From NCBI GenBank assembly GCA_903867225.1, contig CAIPQN010000014.1:1-48898 (forward strand): a stretch of 48,898 nucleotides of DNA. The letters run 5' to 3'. Positions 37,139 to 46,715 of this stretch are shown in pieces. Origin of the DNA: an uncultured Pseudomonadota bacterium. Its GTDB lineage: Bacteria > Pseudomonadota > Gammaproteobacteria > Methylococcales > Methylomonadaceae. The notes under the pieces were generated by a model. That model was not told where the DNA came from. It was given only the letters and a program-made list of their open reading frames with translations, and did not search any database. The position numbers and the translations under genes were made by a program. The stretch's first letter is position 1, and each line of letters starts with the position of its first letter.

Positions 37139-37516
37139 ATGAAAAAAATATCACTTTTAATCGCCTATCTTTTACTTTCGGGTTGTGGCTCAGACGAAAA
37201 AGTTGAACCTGAAGAAAAAGTAACAACATACATTGAACAACGAAGTGGTCTCGCTTATGAGAGAAAATCAAAAAAGCCATTCACAGGTGTTTTTGAAGGT
37301 TATTATCGCAATGGCCATAAAAAAGCAGAAATTCATTTTAAAAACGGCAGACAACATGGTTCTGCAAAAATGTGGTACAACAACGGACAATTAAGCAATG
37401 ATGCCAATTTTTATGAAGGCAAGCTAGACGGATTTGCTAGTGAATGGTTTATTGATGGCAGAAAAGGTAAAGATCGTATTTTTCGCGATGGTAAATTAAC
37501 AGGTTCGTTGGATTAA
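37139..37516 (+). CDS. Small lipoprotein with MORN/YwqK-like repeats
   Basis: This 125-residue protein has a lipoprotein signal (ISLLIAYLLLSGCGS, Cys16). The mature part has at least three repeats of the G-x-Y-x-N-G type (GYYRNGHKKAEIHFKNGR, MWYNNGQLSNDANF, EGKLDGFASEWF), as in YwqK/MORN-like antitoxin-type proteins. Such beta-hairpin repeats are widespread and mostly uncharacterised. It follows tatC by 33 nt and precedes moaB by 2 nt, so it may be cotranscribed with both. No toxin partner is apparent. Confidence 0.82.
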   Translation: MKKISLLIAYLLLSGCGSDEKVEPEEKVTTYIEQRSGLAYERKSKKPFTGVFEGYYRNGHKKAEIHFKNGRQHGSAKMWYNNGQLSNDANFYEGKLDGFASEWFIDGRKGKDRIFRDGKLTGSLD

Positions 37517-37518
37517 AT

Positions 37519-38031
37519 ATGAAAGATTTCACTGCTTTAAATATCGCTGTTTTGACAGTTTCTGATTCACGCGACGAAACCAATGATACGTCAGGAAAAA
37601 TTTTAGTTGATAGAATTATTGAAGCGGGTCATTTCGTTATTGAAAAACAAATTGTGTTGGATAACATTTATCAAATTCGCGCCACTGTTTCACAATGGAT
37701 TTTCAACGAAAAAGTTGATGTAATTATTAGCACAGGCGGCACAGGTGTAACTGGACGCGATGGAACACCCGAAGCAATTACACCCTTGCTTGATAAAGTG
37801 TTAGACGGTTTTGGCGAAACATTTCGCTGGTTATCTTTTGAAGAAATTAAAACATCTACGATTCAATCACGAGCGGTTGCAGGTGTAGCAAATGGAACGT
37901 ATATTTTTTGTTTACCTGGTTCAAGTAGTGCGTGTCGCACAGCATGGGATTCGATTATTCTCGCACAACTCGATTCGCGCACACGCCCCTGTAATTTAGT
38001 TCAACTTATGCCACGACTTTTGGAAAAATAA
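37519..38031 (+). CDS. moaB: Molybdopterin adenylyltransferase-type protein MoaB
   Basis: This 170-residue MPT-binding fold protein resembles MoaB: LNIAVLTVSDSRDETNDTSG at the N-terminus, the loop ISTGGTGVTGRDGTPEA, and FCLPGSSSACRTAWDSI. It would act in molybdenum cofactor synthesis alongside MogA-type activity. It is the second molybdopterin gene in the window, 18 kb from moaA. The upstream lipoprotein gene ends 2 nt before its ATG, and DUF423 starts 5 nt after its stop. Confidence 0.93.
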   Translation: MKDFTALNIAVLTVSDSRDETNDTSGKILVDRIIEAGHFVIEKQIVLDNIYQIRATVSQWIFNEKVDVIISTGGTGVTGRDGTPEAITPLLDKVLDGFGETFRWLSFEEIKTSTIQSRAVAGVANGTYIFCLPGSSSACRTAWDSIILAQLDSRTRPCNLVQLMPRLLEK

Positions 38032-38036
38032 TTATT

Positions 38037-38444
38037 ATGTCTTCTGTTTTTTTATTTCTGGGTGCAACTTGTGCATTTATTGGTGTAACGATGGGCGCAT
38101 TTGGCGCACACAGTTTGAAAACAATGATTAGTCCCGAATTACTTACTGTTTATCAAACGGGCGTAACCTATCAAATGTGGCACGCTTTCGGGTTGATTGC
38201 GATTGCCTTAATGCAGCAACATGACCTGCAATCGAAATTATTGAAATGGGCAGGTGGCTTAATGTTTTTAGGCATTATTTTATTTTCGGGCAGTTTGTAT
38301 TTGTTAGCGATTTTGGATTTACCCATGCTTGGAGCTATTACGCCGTTAGGTGGCGTGAGCTTTTTGATTGCGTGGTCATTACTGATTATTTTTTCAGGTA
38401 AAAAATCCACCCATCATCGCCGCAAAAAATCATCACGTTATTAA
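38037..38444 (+). CDS. DUF423 membrane protein
   Basis: This 135-residue inner-membrane protein of the DUF423/YgdD family has four helices. The family motif MGAFGAHSLKTMISPELL follows helix 1, then VYQTGVTYQMWHAFGLI. The last 13 residues are strongly basic (KKSTHHRRKKSSRY) and cytosolic. Function of the family is unknown. It lies in a tightly packed plus-strand group: moaB 5 nt upstream, hflD 18 nt downstream. Confidence 0.9.
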   Translation: MSSVFLFLGATCAFIGVTMGAFGAHSLKTMISPELLTVYQTGVTYQMWHAFGLIAIALMQQHDLQSKLLKWAGGLMFLGIILFSGSLYLLAILDLPMLGAITPLGGVSFLIAWSLLIIFSGKKSTHHRRKKSSRY

Positions 38445-38462
38445 CTTTTAGGATTATTCAAA

Positions 38463-39092
38463 ATGGAACTTAACACACTAACGCATCAAGTCATTGCCTT
38501 AGCTGGAATTGCTCAAGCGGCAGCGTTGGTGCAACAATTGGCAACGACTGGAAAAGCAGATGAATTAGCACTTGAAACGTCGTTAAATAGTTTATTAAAA
38601 ACCGAATCTGACAGCGTGTTAGAAATTTATGGCAACGATTTAGCAAACTTAAAAATGGGATTAACCCATCTCGAAGCCCAATTAACGGGTTACGAAATAG
38701 CTTATCCCGATGAAGCTCGCTATTCCGCGTCAATGGTATTTTTAGAACGAGAATTAAGTGAACAAGTTGCGATGCTTAGAACAATTTCAATTGGACTTGA
38801 TCGCGCCAAAGCACAGACTGACCATTTTAGTTTGCTGCATGAAAATGTATTAGCAAATTTTGGCGATATTTATTTACAGACCGTTAGTAAATTAGAACCA
38901 CGCATTATGGTGAATGGTGTACCTGATTATTTATCGCGGGCTGAAACAGCAAATAAAATTCGTGCTTGTTTGTTGGCAGGAATTCGTTCAGCGATGTTGT
39001 GGAAACAATGCGGCGGACGACGGTGGAGATTTTTATTTTTTCGTAAAAAAATTCAAATAGAAGTACAACGTTTAGTCAAACTCATTGAATGA
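38463..39092 (+). CDS. hflD: HflD lysogenization regulator homologue
   Basis: This 209-residue helical protein matches HflD: HQVIALAGIAQAAALVQQLA at the N-terminus, GLTHLEAQL, RYSASMVFLERELS, and GVPDYLSRAETANKIRACLL near residues 155-175. In E. coli HflD binds phage lambda CII and ties it to the membrane, and otherwise has an unclear host role. Elsewhere the gene usually sits beside mnmA and purB; here it overlaps prmC by 4 nt (ATGA). Confidence 0.93.
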   Translation: MELNTLTHQVIALAGIAQAAALVQQLATTGKADELALETSLNSLLKTESDSVLEIYGNDLANLKMGLTHLEAQLTGYEIAYPDEARYSASMVFLERELSEQVAMLRTISIGLDRAKAQTDHFSLLHENVLANFGDIYLQTVSKLEPRIMVNGVPDYLSRAETANKIRACLLAGIRSAMLWKQCGGRRWRFLFFRKKIQIEVQRLVKLIE

Positions 39093-39931
39093 CCACCATT
39101 CAAAATCATCTCGATATTACTGCCAATAATTTAATTGCAGTTTCTGACTCGCCGCGTTTAGATGCTGAGGTTTTATTGGCGTTTGCATTGGGAAAAAATC
39201 GTAGTTATTTACGCGCTTGGAATGACAAAATTTTAGATTTTTCAGTTGTCGAACGTTTTGATGCACTGATTTCACAACGTTTAGATGGTGTACCGATTGC
39301 CTACTTGATTGGTACACGCGAATTTTGGTCACGAGAATTTATTGTTTCGCCTGACGTTTTAATTCCACGCCCAGACACCGAATTATTGATTGAATTATGT
39401 TTAGCGCTAATTCCAGAAGATTCAACTTTTAAAATTTTGGATTTGGGGACAGGTTCTGGTGTGATTGCCATTACACTTGCTGCGGAACGTCCAAATGCCG
39501 ATATTCTTGCGGTTGATGCAAGTTCTTCAGCACTTGTTGTCGCTCAAAAAAACGCCCATCAACACGATTGTAAAAATGTCGAATTCATTTTGAGTAATTG
39601 GTTTTCTGCTGTTCCAAAAATCGAATTCGATTTAATCATCAGTAACCCGCCATATATTTCTACAAATGATGAACATTTGTCACAAGGCGATGTTCGTTTT
39701 GAACCTAAATCTGCGTTAATTGCTGCCGACGAGGGGTTGAGTGATATAAAAACAATTGCTGCTGTTGCGAAAAATTACTTGAAACTGCACGGACAACTTT
39801 GGTTTGAACATGGCTACAATCAAGCACAAAAAGTGCAACATATTTTGAAAGAATTAAATTATTTTGATGTTCAAACGCATCAAGATTTAGCAGGTCAACC
39901 GCGCGTTACAAAAGGCAATTTAACGCGTTAA
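39089..39931 (+). CDS. prmC: Peptide chain release factor N5-glutamine methyltransferase
   Basis: PrmC methylates the Gln of the GGQ motif of release factors 1 and 2. The 280-residue protein has an N-terminal helical domain (1-90), the SAM-binding ILDLGTGSGVIAITLA, VDASSSAL, and the catalytic NPPYIS. RPDTELLIEL precedes motif I as in the family. The start overlaps the hflD stop (ATGA). Its last 12 nt overlap the convergent lipoprotein gene. In other genera it usually follows prfA; no release-factor gene is present. Confidence 0.96.
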   Translation: MTTIQNHLDITANNLIAVSDSPRLDAEVLLAFALGKNRSYLRAWNDKILDFSVVERFDALISQRLDGVPIAYLIGTREFWSREFIVSPDVLIPRPDTELLIELCLALIPEDSTFKILDLGTGSGVIAITLAAERPNADILAVDASSSALVVAQKNAHQHDCKNVEFILSNWFSAVPKIEFDLIISNPPYISTNDEHLSQGDVRFEPKSALIAADEGLSDIKTIAAVAKNYLKLHGQLWFEHGYNQAQKVQHILKELNYFDVQTHQDLAGQPRVTKGNLTR

Positions 39932-40270
39932 TAAAGATTGTAGTCGCTTTGCTGCTTTTTCACAGCTGACAGCGGTTTGTTCGATGCGTCGAACTAATTC
40001 AAAATCAACATCTAATCCATCAAATTGAAGAATTCCTGCTTTGTTAAGTGGCTCACAGGCTATTTGCATTTTTTGTTCTGCATCCAACACGGCAGTAGAC
40101 GGTTCAATTTCACTGAACATCACTGCATTTGTCATGCTGTTTTGAAATATGAAAACACTTTCTGCAAAATCTTTTAACGACTGATTTTGTTCGCCGTAAC
40201 TGCCAAGTAACATGGCATTACATCCAAATAACAATGCGACATTTACGACGATAAATGATTTTCTGAACAC
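39920..40270 (-). CDS. Small lipoprotein, unknown
   Basis: This 116-residue protein has a lipoprotein-like N-terminus (FIVVNVALLFGCNAM, Cys17). The mature part is mostly helical with two further Cys (about residues 72 and 103). No family is recognised. It starts 4 nt after the hemY stop, so it is probably the last gene of the heme operon transcript. The 12-nt overlap with the convergent prmC is small. It could be an outer-membrane or periplasmic accessory protein; there is no direct evidence for a heme link. Confidence 0.65.
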   Translation of the reverse strand: MFRKSFIVVNVALLFGCNAMLLGSYGEQNQSLKDFAESVFIFQNSMTNAVMFSEIEPSTAVLDAEQKMQIACEPLNKAGILQFDGLDVDFELVRRIEQTAVSCEKAAKRLQSLLTR

Positions 40271-40274
40271 GTTA

Positions 40275-41507
40275 TTAAACCACTAACGCTTCAATGTGAT
40301 TCACCAACCCACCTGACGCAAGTTCTAAACCTTGTTTATAAAACTGACTCGCAGCATTTGTATCGCCTTGTGTCATCGCCAAATCACCTAACAAACGATA
40401 GCTTTGCACATTCGGATCAAGTGAAATACTTTGTTGCAAATAACGTTGCGCTTTTGTGTAATCTGCCTGTTGACCACTTAATTTACCCACGACCATCAAT
40501 AAAATTGCATCATTCGCGTGACCAATCAACCAACGTTCAGCTGTTTCGAGTTGTAAAATTGGATTGACTGATTGAATATTTCCAAACAGAACTAATAAAG
40601 TTTCGTTCCAGTTTGCAGACAAATTTTTAACTAATTCATCTTCAATACTTGCACCTGCACCAACATCAATCATCGCTGCAAAATAAATCGCTGCCACACC
40701 ACGCATGACTTTTATCGATAATGGCATTTCTACCCAAAGCGATTGAAGCATTTGACGATTTTTTTGTTCAGCCGCTTCTTTAAGAAGGTTACTAAATACT
40801 TCTGTTTCGATTAATTTTAACTCGGCTTCCATTAAAACTTTGTGCGTGGTTAACGAGGGAATTAATAAACGTAATGCTTGCCAATCGCCTAATTGTTGAT
40901 ACGTTAAATGCAACAAACGTAACACACTGGCTTGAGTTGGATTAACAGAATGTAAACGAGTTAACGTTTCTAACGCTTCGGTGTATTGTTGACCCGATAA
41001 ATTCAATTCAGCTTGCGTCAATCCAACTGCAATTTCGGCATCGTCACCATGTTCAGCAGCAAATTGTAAATACTCATCACGCTTATCAAACGCACCACGC
41101 GATTGAGCGGCTCTTGCTGCTGTTAAATAATGAATTAACGGTGCGCCACTGTGTGAAGCGTGTTTAATTAAAATGTTTTCAGCGTCTTCCCAATTCCCTT
41201 CTGCCGAATCCACCAACCCTTTGATTAACGCTTGCTGAGAAATGTTAAGTTTATTGATAGCAACCCGTTTTTTAATTTGTTTTGGTAATCGAAATGACCA
41301 ACCAAGTAATCGAAAGCTAAAATATAAAGCGAAAAATAAGACAATCAATCCTATTAAAAAAACGACGAGCGACGTTTCAATAGACCATTGTTCGATGCCA
41401 ATGAGTACATAACCCGCGCTGTTTAAATGCGTTAAAAACTGGCTACCAATAAATCCCGCATAACCTAAACCGCCTAAAATAACCAAAAGAAAAAGCATTT
41501 TTTTCAT
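40275..41507 (-). CDS. hemY: HemY, inner-membrane TPR protein
   Basis: This 410-residue protein has two N-terminal membrane helices (about 3-20 and 42-68) and a soluble part with tetratricopeptide-like repeats (ALIKGLVDSAEGNWEDAENI, YTKAQRYLQQSISLDPNVQS, YRLLGDLAMTQGDTNAASQF). This is the HemY of proteobacterial hem operons (HemY_N family), which differs from Bacillus HemY coproporphyrinogen oxidase. It is thought to assist assembly of late heme-synthesis enzymes; the mechanism is not firmly known. It follows hemX by 11 nt. Confidence 0.93.
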   Translation of the reverse strand: MKKMLFLLVILGGLGYAGFIGSQFLTHLNSAGYVLIGIEQWSIETSLVVFLIGLIVLFFALYFSFRLLGWSFRLPKQIKKRVAINKLNISQQALIKGLVDSAEGNWEDAENILIKHASHSGAPLIHYLTAARAAQSRGAFDKRDEYLQFAAEHGDDAEIAVGLTQAELNLSGQQYTEALETLTRLHSVNPTQASVLRLLHLTYQQLGDWQALRLLIPSLTTHKVLMEAELKLIETEVFSNLLKEAAEQKNRQMLQSLWVEMPLSIKVMRGVAAIYFAAMIDVGAGASIEDELVKNLSANWNETLLVLFGNIQSVNPILQLETAERWLIGHANDAILLMVVGKLSGQQADYTKAQRYLQQSISLDPNVQSYRLLGDLAMTQGDTNAASQFYKQGLELASGGLVNHIEALVV

Positions 41508-41518
41508 GATGAATTCTC

Positions 41519-42658
41519 TTATTGTTGCGCTGGCGCGGTTTCGGTTTTTACAGCAGATGTATTCGATAACGCTTTATCTGTTTCAAGTCGTAATTTTGTG
41601 ATGTCACGCAACATTTTTAATGACAAACTAATATCAGGGAATTGTGTGCGAATCCGAACGTCTGTGAGCTTATCGAGTGCAAGCGTGAAATGTTCAGCCG
41701 CTTTTTCTTTCACAAAATTACTGGTTATCCATTTTTGTGTATCCGCTAAACTTGCCTGATAAAGCACATCGTTTTGTTGAACCAATGCAATTTTGATAAT
41801 TTCTAATTTCACTCGTAATTGCTCGCGAATAAACTGCGCTTGTTCAGGTGTTAAAATTTCATTGACGTGTTGTTGAACATGGCGAATTGTTACCATTGAT
41901 TCTAATTGCCCGATTAAATCTTTTGGATCTTTTTTAACGTCTGGGACGATAGGTTTGACAGTTTCATCTTTACCTGCATAAGGCAACAATAAAGTGAGTG
42001 AGTCAATTTGAGATTCTAAATTTTGCAACGTAGCGTAGATTCCAACGACATCTACTGCATTTACTTTGCTCATCGCAGAAATATCTTTGGCTAATTGTTC
42101 ACGAATTTTATAAGCCGCCGCGTCGCCACTTTCACGCAAACGTTGATCCGCAGCTTCTAACGCTTCCATAGTAGTATTAACATCGCCCATTAAAAGCAAA
42201 CGTTGATTAGCGACACTCAATAAATACTCTGCATCAGCAAGCAACCAATCGCCGCGTGTTTTGCCTAATTGGCGTTGTAATTTTTGAATTTCTTCGGATA
42301 AATCTTTGCGGGTTGCATCTAATTTTTCATTTTGTAAATTTGAAAATTCGGTCACGCTATTTGTGAAATGCGCTTCTTTGTTACCCACATCAGTTTGAAC
42401 AGCGGCGAGTTGTGATTGAATTGCCGCAAGCTGAGATTGGTAATCACTGATTTGTTGTGACACTGCGCCTTTAACTTCACCGCCCAAACCTTCTTGTTTG
42501 TCGCGTAATTGCTGTAAAAAATAATAACCAACACCCGCCACAACAGCGATAACTAGAAAAATAATTAAACCAAACCAAAATCCGCTGCGAGAACGTCTGA
42601 CTTCTGGCGGTGTCTCTTTGACAGTTTGTTGTTCAATTGCTTCAATCAATTCAGCCAC
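41519..42658 (-). CDS. hemX: HemX, membrane-anchored coiled-coil protein
   Basis: This 379-residue protein has a cytosolic N-terminus of about 25 residues, one membrane helix (about 28-48, FGLIIFLVIAVVAGVGYYFL), a coiled coil (60-135, Gln/Ala/Ser-rich), and a periplasmic helical domain. This is the gammaproteobacterial HemX family, sometimes mis-annotated as uroporphyrinogen methyltransferase because E. coli hemX was once named cysG-like. No methyltransferase motifs are seen. It starts at GTG 42658, overlapping the hemD stop by 8 nt. Confidence 0.93.
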   Translation of the reverse strand: MAELIEAIEQQTVKETPPEVRRSRSGFWFGLIIFLVIAVVAGVGYYFLQQLRDKQEGLGGEVKGAVSQQISDYQSQLAAIQSQLAAVQTDVGNKEAHFTNSVTEFSNLQNEKLDATRKDLSEEIQKLQRQLGKTRGDWLLADAEYLLSVANQRLLLMGDVNTTMEALEAADQRLRESGDAAAYKIREQLAKDISAMSKVNAVDVVGIYATLQNLESQIDSLTLLLPYAGKDETVKPIVPDVKKDPKDLIGQLESMVTIRHVQQHVNEILTPEQAQFIREQLRVKLEIIKIALVQQNDVLYQASLADTQKWITSNFVKEKAAEHFTLALDKLTDVRIRTQFPDISLSLKMLRDITKLRLETDKALSNTSAVKTETAPAQQ

Positions 42659-43415
42659 TTTCTTCCCCGTTTATTATCGTCGTTATTGTATTAAGAATTG
42701 CGCCATCTGACGGCATTTGCGCGAGTGCAATGTCTTCAAAACCGAGATTTTTTGCGATGGTTTGAATGCGCTCGCTGACTACTATTAAAGGTATTTTTAT
42801 TAACAAATCATATTGCGTTTCTGGCAACATTTTCACTAAATTTTGTATTGCTTCGCCGCTTGTTATTGTTATGAAATCTAACTTTTGTTGCAAAATTTCA
42901 GTGCAATTGACTAGCGGAATTTCACGTTTATAAACATCTTGATAATTGACATTTGCGCCACGGTTTTTCAATGTATTTGCTAGCGTTTCACGTCCATTTT
43001 CGCCCCGAATTATCACGATATTTTTTTGTGAAACATTTTGTAATTCGTTTAATTCTAACAATGCTTCGCTATTATAACCATGCTGCGGCATTAAATCGAC
43101 GTTCAACCCCACTGTTTTTAAGGCTTGAGCGGTAGCTTTACCGATGGCTAAACACGATTTCGTTTTCAATTGGCACATTTTAGCATCATCTAACTGTGAA
43201 CAATAACAATGGACGGCATTTGTGCTGGTAAAAATAAACCAATCCGTATGTGTTAAAAATGATTCAATTTCATCACCACTTAACATTATCGGAATAATTT
43301 CAAGTGTCGGTAAACGAATCGGAATGCCATTATTTAAGAGAATTAAATCACATAAATTTTCAGCTTGATGCGCGGGTCGTGTGACTAAAATTCGCGCCTG
43401 TTTTAAATCAGCCAT
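42651..43415 (-). CDS. hemD: Uroporphyrinogen-III synthase
   Basis: HemD cyclises hydroxymethylbilane to uroporphyrinogen III. The 254-residue protein has the weakly conserved but typical pattern [39 protein letters not shown], and [13 protein letters not shown]. Its position directly behind hemC (8-nt overlap) is diagnostic. The ATG at 43415 is preferred to the TTG at 43418. It overlaps hemX by 8 nt downstream. Confidence 0.95.
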   Translation of the reverse strand: MADLKQARILVTRPAHQAENLCDLILLNNGIPIRLPTLEIIPIMLSGDEIESFLTHTDWFIFTSTNAVHCYCSQLDDAKMCQLKTKSCLAIGKATAQALKTVGLNVDLMPQHGYNSEALLELNELQNVSQKNIVIIRGENGRETLANTLKNRGANVNYQDVYKREIPLVNCTEILQQKLDFITITSGEAIQNLVKMLPETQYDLLIKIPLIVVSERIQTIAKNLGFEDIALAQMPSDGAILNTITTIINGEESG

Positions 43416-44337
43416 CAATTAACGCTTTTAAAATTTCAGCCGCACCTTGTTTGAGCAACTCGTCAGCAATGCTTTCGCCAATCTCAACAGGATTTTTAAA
43501 ATCACCCTGTTTTTCAGTACGATAAATTACACTGCCGTCAGGATTTCCAACCAATGCACGCATGCAAATTTCACCATTTTTTAATTCGGCAAATCCTGCA
43601 ATCGGCACTTGGCAACCGCCGTTTAATTTTGCATTCATGGCACGTTCAGCAATTACGCAAACGGCGGTCGTTTCATCATGCAAAGATTTTAACATTTCAT
43701 TTATTTCAATATCATCGACGCGACATTCAATGCCAATCGCACCTTGTCCACACGCGGGCAAACTAATTTCAGTTGGCAAACTTTGGCGAATTCTTTCGCC
43801 CATTCCTAAACGTTTCAAACCAGCGGAAGCCAAAATAATTGCATCATATTCATCTGCATCGAGTTTCGCCAAACGAGTATTTACATTACCGCGTAACGAT
43901 AAAATGTCGGCATTTGGAAAACGTGCTTTGATTTGACATTGACGACGCAAACTCGACGTGCCAATTCGTGCATTTTCTGGCAAATCGTCGAGATTTTGAT
44001 AATGATTCGACACAAACGCATCCGTTGGATCTTCGCGCTCTAAAATTGCTGCAAGGTGTAAACCTTCGGGGAAATCAATTGGCACATCTTTCATAGAATG
44101 CACCGCAATATCGGCATTTCCTTCGAGCATTCCTTGTTCTAGCTCTTTGACAAATAAACCTTTTCCGCCAATTTTGGCAAGAGGTGCATCGAGGATTTTA
44201 TCGCCGCGCGTCACCATTTTAACAAGTTCAGTTTTGATATTTGGAAACGCTTGTTGCAAAAGTGCCGCAACGTGATCAGCTTGCCAAAGAGCTAAAGGGC
44301 TTTGACGGGTAGCAATTCGGATAATTTTAATAGTCAC
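43408..44337 (-). CDS. hemC: Hydroxymethylbilane synthase
   Basis: HemC polymerises four porphobilinogen units using a dipyrromethane cofactor. The 309-residue protein starts with GTG at 44337 and contains [50 protein letters not shown], and the cofactor-attachment loop [13 protein letters not shown], with Cys at about 242. It heads the hemC-hemD-hemX-hemY operon. The 195-nt gap to the chemoreceptor gene upstream holds that gene's terminator and must contain the hemC promoter, which I could not place with confidence. Confidence 0.98.
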   Translation of the reverse strand: MTIKIIRIATRQSPLALWQADHVAALLQQAFPNIKTELVKMVTRGDKILDAPLAKIGGKGLFVKELEQGMLEGNADIAVHSMKDVPIDFPEGLHLAAILEREDPTDAFVSNHYQNLDDLPENARIGTSSLRRQCQIKARFPNADILSLRGNVNTRLAKLDADEYDAIILASAGLKRLGMGERIRQSLPTEISLPACGQGAIGIECRVDDIEINEMLKSLHDETTAVCVIAERAMNAKLNGGCQVPIAGFAELKNGEICMRALVGNPDGSVIYRTEKQGDFKNPVEIGESIADELLKQGAAEILKALIDG

Positions 44338-44455
44338 TTGTGATTGAAATCTGAAATTAAGAATGAGTGAAAGTTTAGCGTAAATGCGCTATTTCGTCGA
44401 AATAAGTCATCCGAAAATTTTCTGAACGAATTACAAATGGCGGGTTTTAATGTTG

Positions 44456-44495
44456 AAAAATCGATAGCCTCTGCATTTTTTGCAAAGACTATCGA
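44456..44495 (-). terminator. Intrinsic terminator after the chemoreceptor gene
   Basis: On the minus strand, TCGATAGTCTTTGCA pairs with TGCAGAGGCTATCGA (one mismatch and one G-U pair) around a short A loop, followed by TTTTTC. It begins 38 nt past the chemoreceptor stop and isolates that gene from hemC. Confidence 0.88.
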
Positions 44496-44532
44496 CCATT
44501 AAAATTAGGTTTTACAATAAATTTAAAGCGGC

Positions 44533-46620
44533 TTAATGTGTTTTAAAATGAGCAATTTCACCCGCTAAACTGCGAATTTGTTCTTCTAATGATTCAGCAG
44601 CCGCAGCAGCTTCTTCCACCAGTGCGGCATTTTGTTGGGTAACACAATCCATTTGAGTGACTGCTTGATGTACTTGATCAATCCCCGCGTTTTGTTGAAT
44701 CGATGCGGCAGCAATTTCAGACATTACTTCTGTCACTTTTTGAATTGAATTCACAATGTCTTCCATTGTTTTTCCTGCTTGTTCAACTTGTTTGCTACCA
44801 CTTGAAATTCGATCAACCGAATCGCTAATTAAGCGTTTAATTTCACCTGCTGCACTCGCAGCGCGTTGTGCTAAATTACGAACTTCGATAGCGACCACCG
44901 CAAAACCTTTACCTTGATCGCCCGCTCTAGCCGCTTCTACTGCCGCGTTTAACGCCAAAATGTTAGTTTGGAACGCGATGTCATCAATTACCGTAATAAT
45001 ATCGACAATTTGATGTGATGATTCATTGATATTCGCCATCGTCAACACAACTTCATTCACCACTGACACGCCTTTTCTTGCAGTGTTTGCTGCACCTAAA
45101 GCCATTTGATTTGCGTGTTTTGCGTGTTCTGTGTTTTGTTGTACCGTCGTACTTAATTCTTCCATACTTGCGGCAGTTTGTTCCAAACTTGCGGCTTGTT
45201 CTTCGGTTCGATGCGATAAATCATTATTACCTGCGGAAATCTCATCAGCAGCTGTTGCAATTTCATCACTAGAAGTCCGAATACTTGCCATAAGCGTTTT
45301 CAAATTCGCATTGGTATGATTGATACTTTCTGTCACTTTTCCAAACACACCTGGATATTCAGTCTTAATTGTTTGTGTTAAATCACCTTTTGCAAGTGCT
45401 GAAATGACACGATCAATTTCATTTAAACAACCTAATGCAGTAATTGTTTTGTTGATATTTTCTTTGAGGGATAACATTTCTCCTCGTCCGTCAGCGGTGA
45501 CACGATGTTCAAAATCACCTTCCGCAATGTATTCCATTACTTGCACAATGTCGTTCAACATCGTTCGCATTGCTGCCTGGGTCAAAATACCTTTTTCAAT
45601 AGTTTCTTTAAATTTGCCTTCGACATTTGCCACAATTACTTTAGAAAAATCGGCGTTATAAATTGAAGTCGTCACGTCATTTAAAGCAAACATCGTAATT
45701 CTAAGCCGAGCAATCGTTTGATTGATGCTATCTTTCATTTTTACGAAATCGCCTTCTGTCGCCGCAGTTATTTGTACCGATAATTCACCTTTTGAAACAC
45801 TACTCATTACAAACGCAGTATCCATAATAATGTCAGACAAATTTTTACGCATTTCATTAATTGAATAAATTAAACTGCTGGTATCGCCAGAGTGAACTTC
45901 AACGTTTATTGATAAATTACCACTCGAAATTTCTTTAACAACACTTGCCGTATAACTTGGTTCGCCACCCAATTCACTAAGCAATCGACGCACAATCATC
46001 ATTCCAAAAAATACAGATAACGCCAATCCAGCGATTACCATAACAATTGATGTAATCAACGAAAATTGGTAACGATTTTGTGCATTTTCATATTCTTGTT
46101 TTGCGATGTCTTTTTGTAATTGAACTAACGCATCAATACCGTCTGAAACGGGAACAAATAGTGGACGGATTTTTTCAACAACTATTTTTTGTACAGATTC
46201 GGGATCACCGCCATTTTTAAGCAGTTCTAATGCTGGATTAATACCTTCAGCTACATATTTTTTACGCGCTTCGATAAATTTATTTGCCAGTTCTGCTTCA
46301 TCGGGTGTCATTTCAGTTGACGCATAACTGTCCCAAAGTTTATTAATTTCAGCACGAGTTTTTTCTATTTTTTCCGAACTGCGCTTATTTTCTTCAGGCT
46401 TATTAACTGCATTCGCAATTTTTAAACGAATGTCAATTTGCTTTGCTTTAATTTCAGAAAGGTCAGCAATTGGAATTGTTCTATCGGCATAAACCGTTTT
46501 TAAACCCTCATTAGTTCTATGCAGTGCGTACAGATTTAAACCGCTCAACGTGAGCATCACGGCTGACATTAATCCAATAAGGAAAAGCAGACGATTTTTA
46601 ACGGTGAGATTATTAAGCAT
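44533..46620 (-). CDS. Methyl-accepting chemotaxis protein
   Basis: This 695-residue transmembrane chemoreceptor has TM1 at about 10-32 and TM2 at about 190-212, enclosing a periplasmic four-helix-bundle sensor (4HB type). A HAMP domain and further HAMP-like segments follow (about 213-420), then the methylation helices and the conserved hairpin near 546-567 ([18 protein letters not shown]), which contacts CheA and CheW. No C-terminal NWETF-type pentapeptide for CheR binding is present; it ends HFKTH. Ligand is unknown. It has its own promoter and terminator. With flgPT it indicates a motile organism. Confidence 0.96.
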   Translation of the reverse strand: MLNNLTVKNRLLFLIGLMSAVMLTLSGLNLYALHRTNEGLKTVYADRTIPIADLSEIKAKQIDIRLKIANAVNKPEENKRSSEKIEKTRAEINKLWDSYASTEMTPDEAELANKFIEARKKYVAEGINPALELLKNGGDPESVQKIVVEKIRPLFVPVSDGIDALVQLQKDIAKQEYENAQNRYQFSLITSIVMVIAGLALSVFFGMMIVRRLLSELGGEPSYTASVVKEISSGNLSINVEVHSGDTSSLIYSINEMRKNLSDIIMDTAFVMSSVSKGELSVQITAATEGDFVKMKDSINQTIARLRITMFALNDVTTSIYNADFSKVIVANVEGKFKETIEKGILTQAAMRTMLNDIVQVMEYIAEGDFEHRVTADGRGEMLSLKENINKTITALGCLNEIDRVISALAKGDLTQTIKTEYPGVFGKVTESINHTNANLKTLMASIRTSSDEIATAADEISAGNNDLSHRTEEQAASLEQTAASMEELSTTVQQNTEHAKHANQMALGAANTARKGVSVVNEVVLTMANINESSHQIVDIITVIDDIAFQTNILALNAAVEAARAGDQGKGFAVVAIEVRNLAQRAASAAGEIKRLISDSVDRISSGSKQVEQAGKTMEDIVNSIQKVTEVMSEIAAASIQQNAGIDQVHQAVTQMDCVTQQNAALVEEAAAAAESLEEQIRSLAGEIAHFKTH

Positions 46621-46657
46621 GATTGAGCGGCCTCTGTTTTATTTTGTAATTTAAATA

Positions 46658-46686
46658 GTTATATTGAATTCAGTTGTCGGCATCAA
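46658..46686 (-). promoter_or_regulatory. Promoter of the chemoreceptor gene
   Basis: On the minus strand, TTGATG (46681-46686) and TATAAC (46658-46663) are 17 nt apart, ending 37 nt before the ATG. It is a sigma-70 pattern; no sigma-28 box is evident. Confidence 0.65.
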
Positions 46687-46715
46687 GATGACATTTTCAA
46701 GAAGCTGCCCAAAAC

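Noticed and set aside
41519-42658. HemX as uroporphyrinogen-III methyltransferase
   Set aside because: No SAM-binding motifs; one membrane helix plus coiled coil fits the HemX scaffold family instead.
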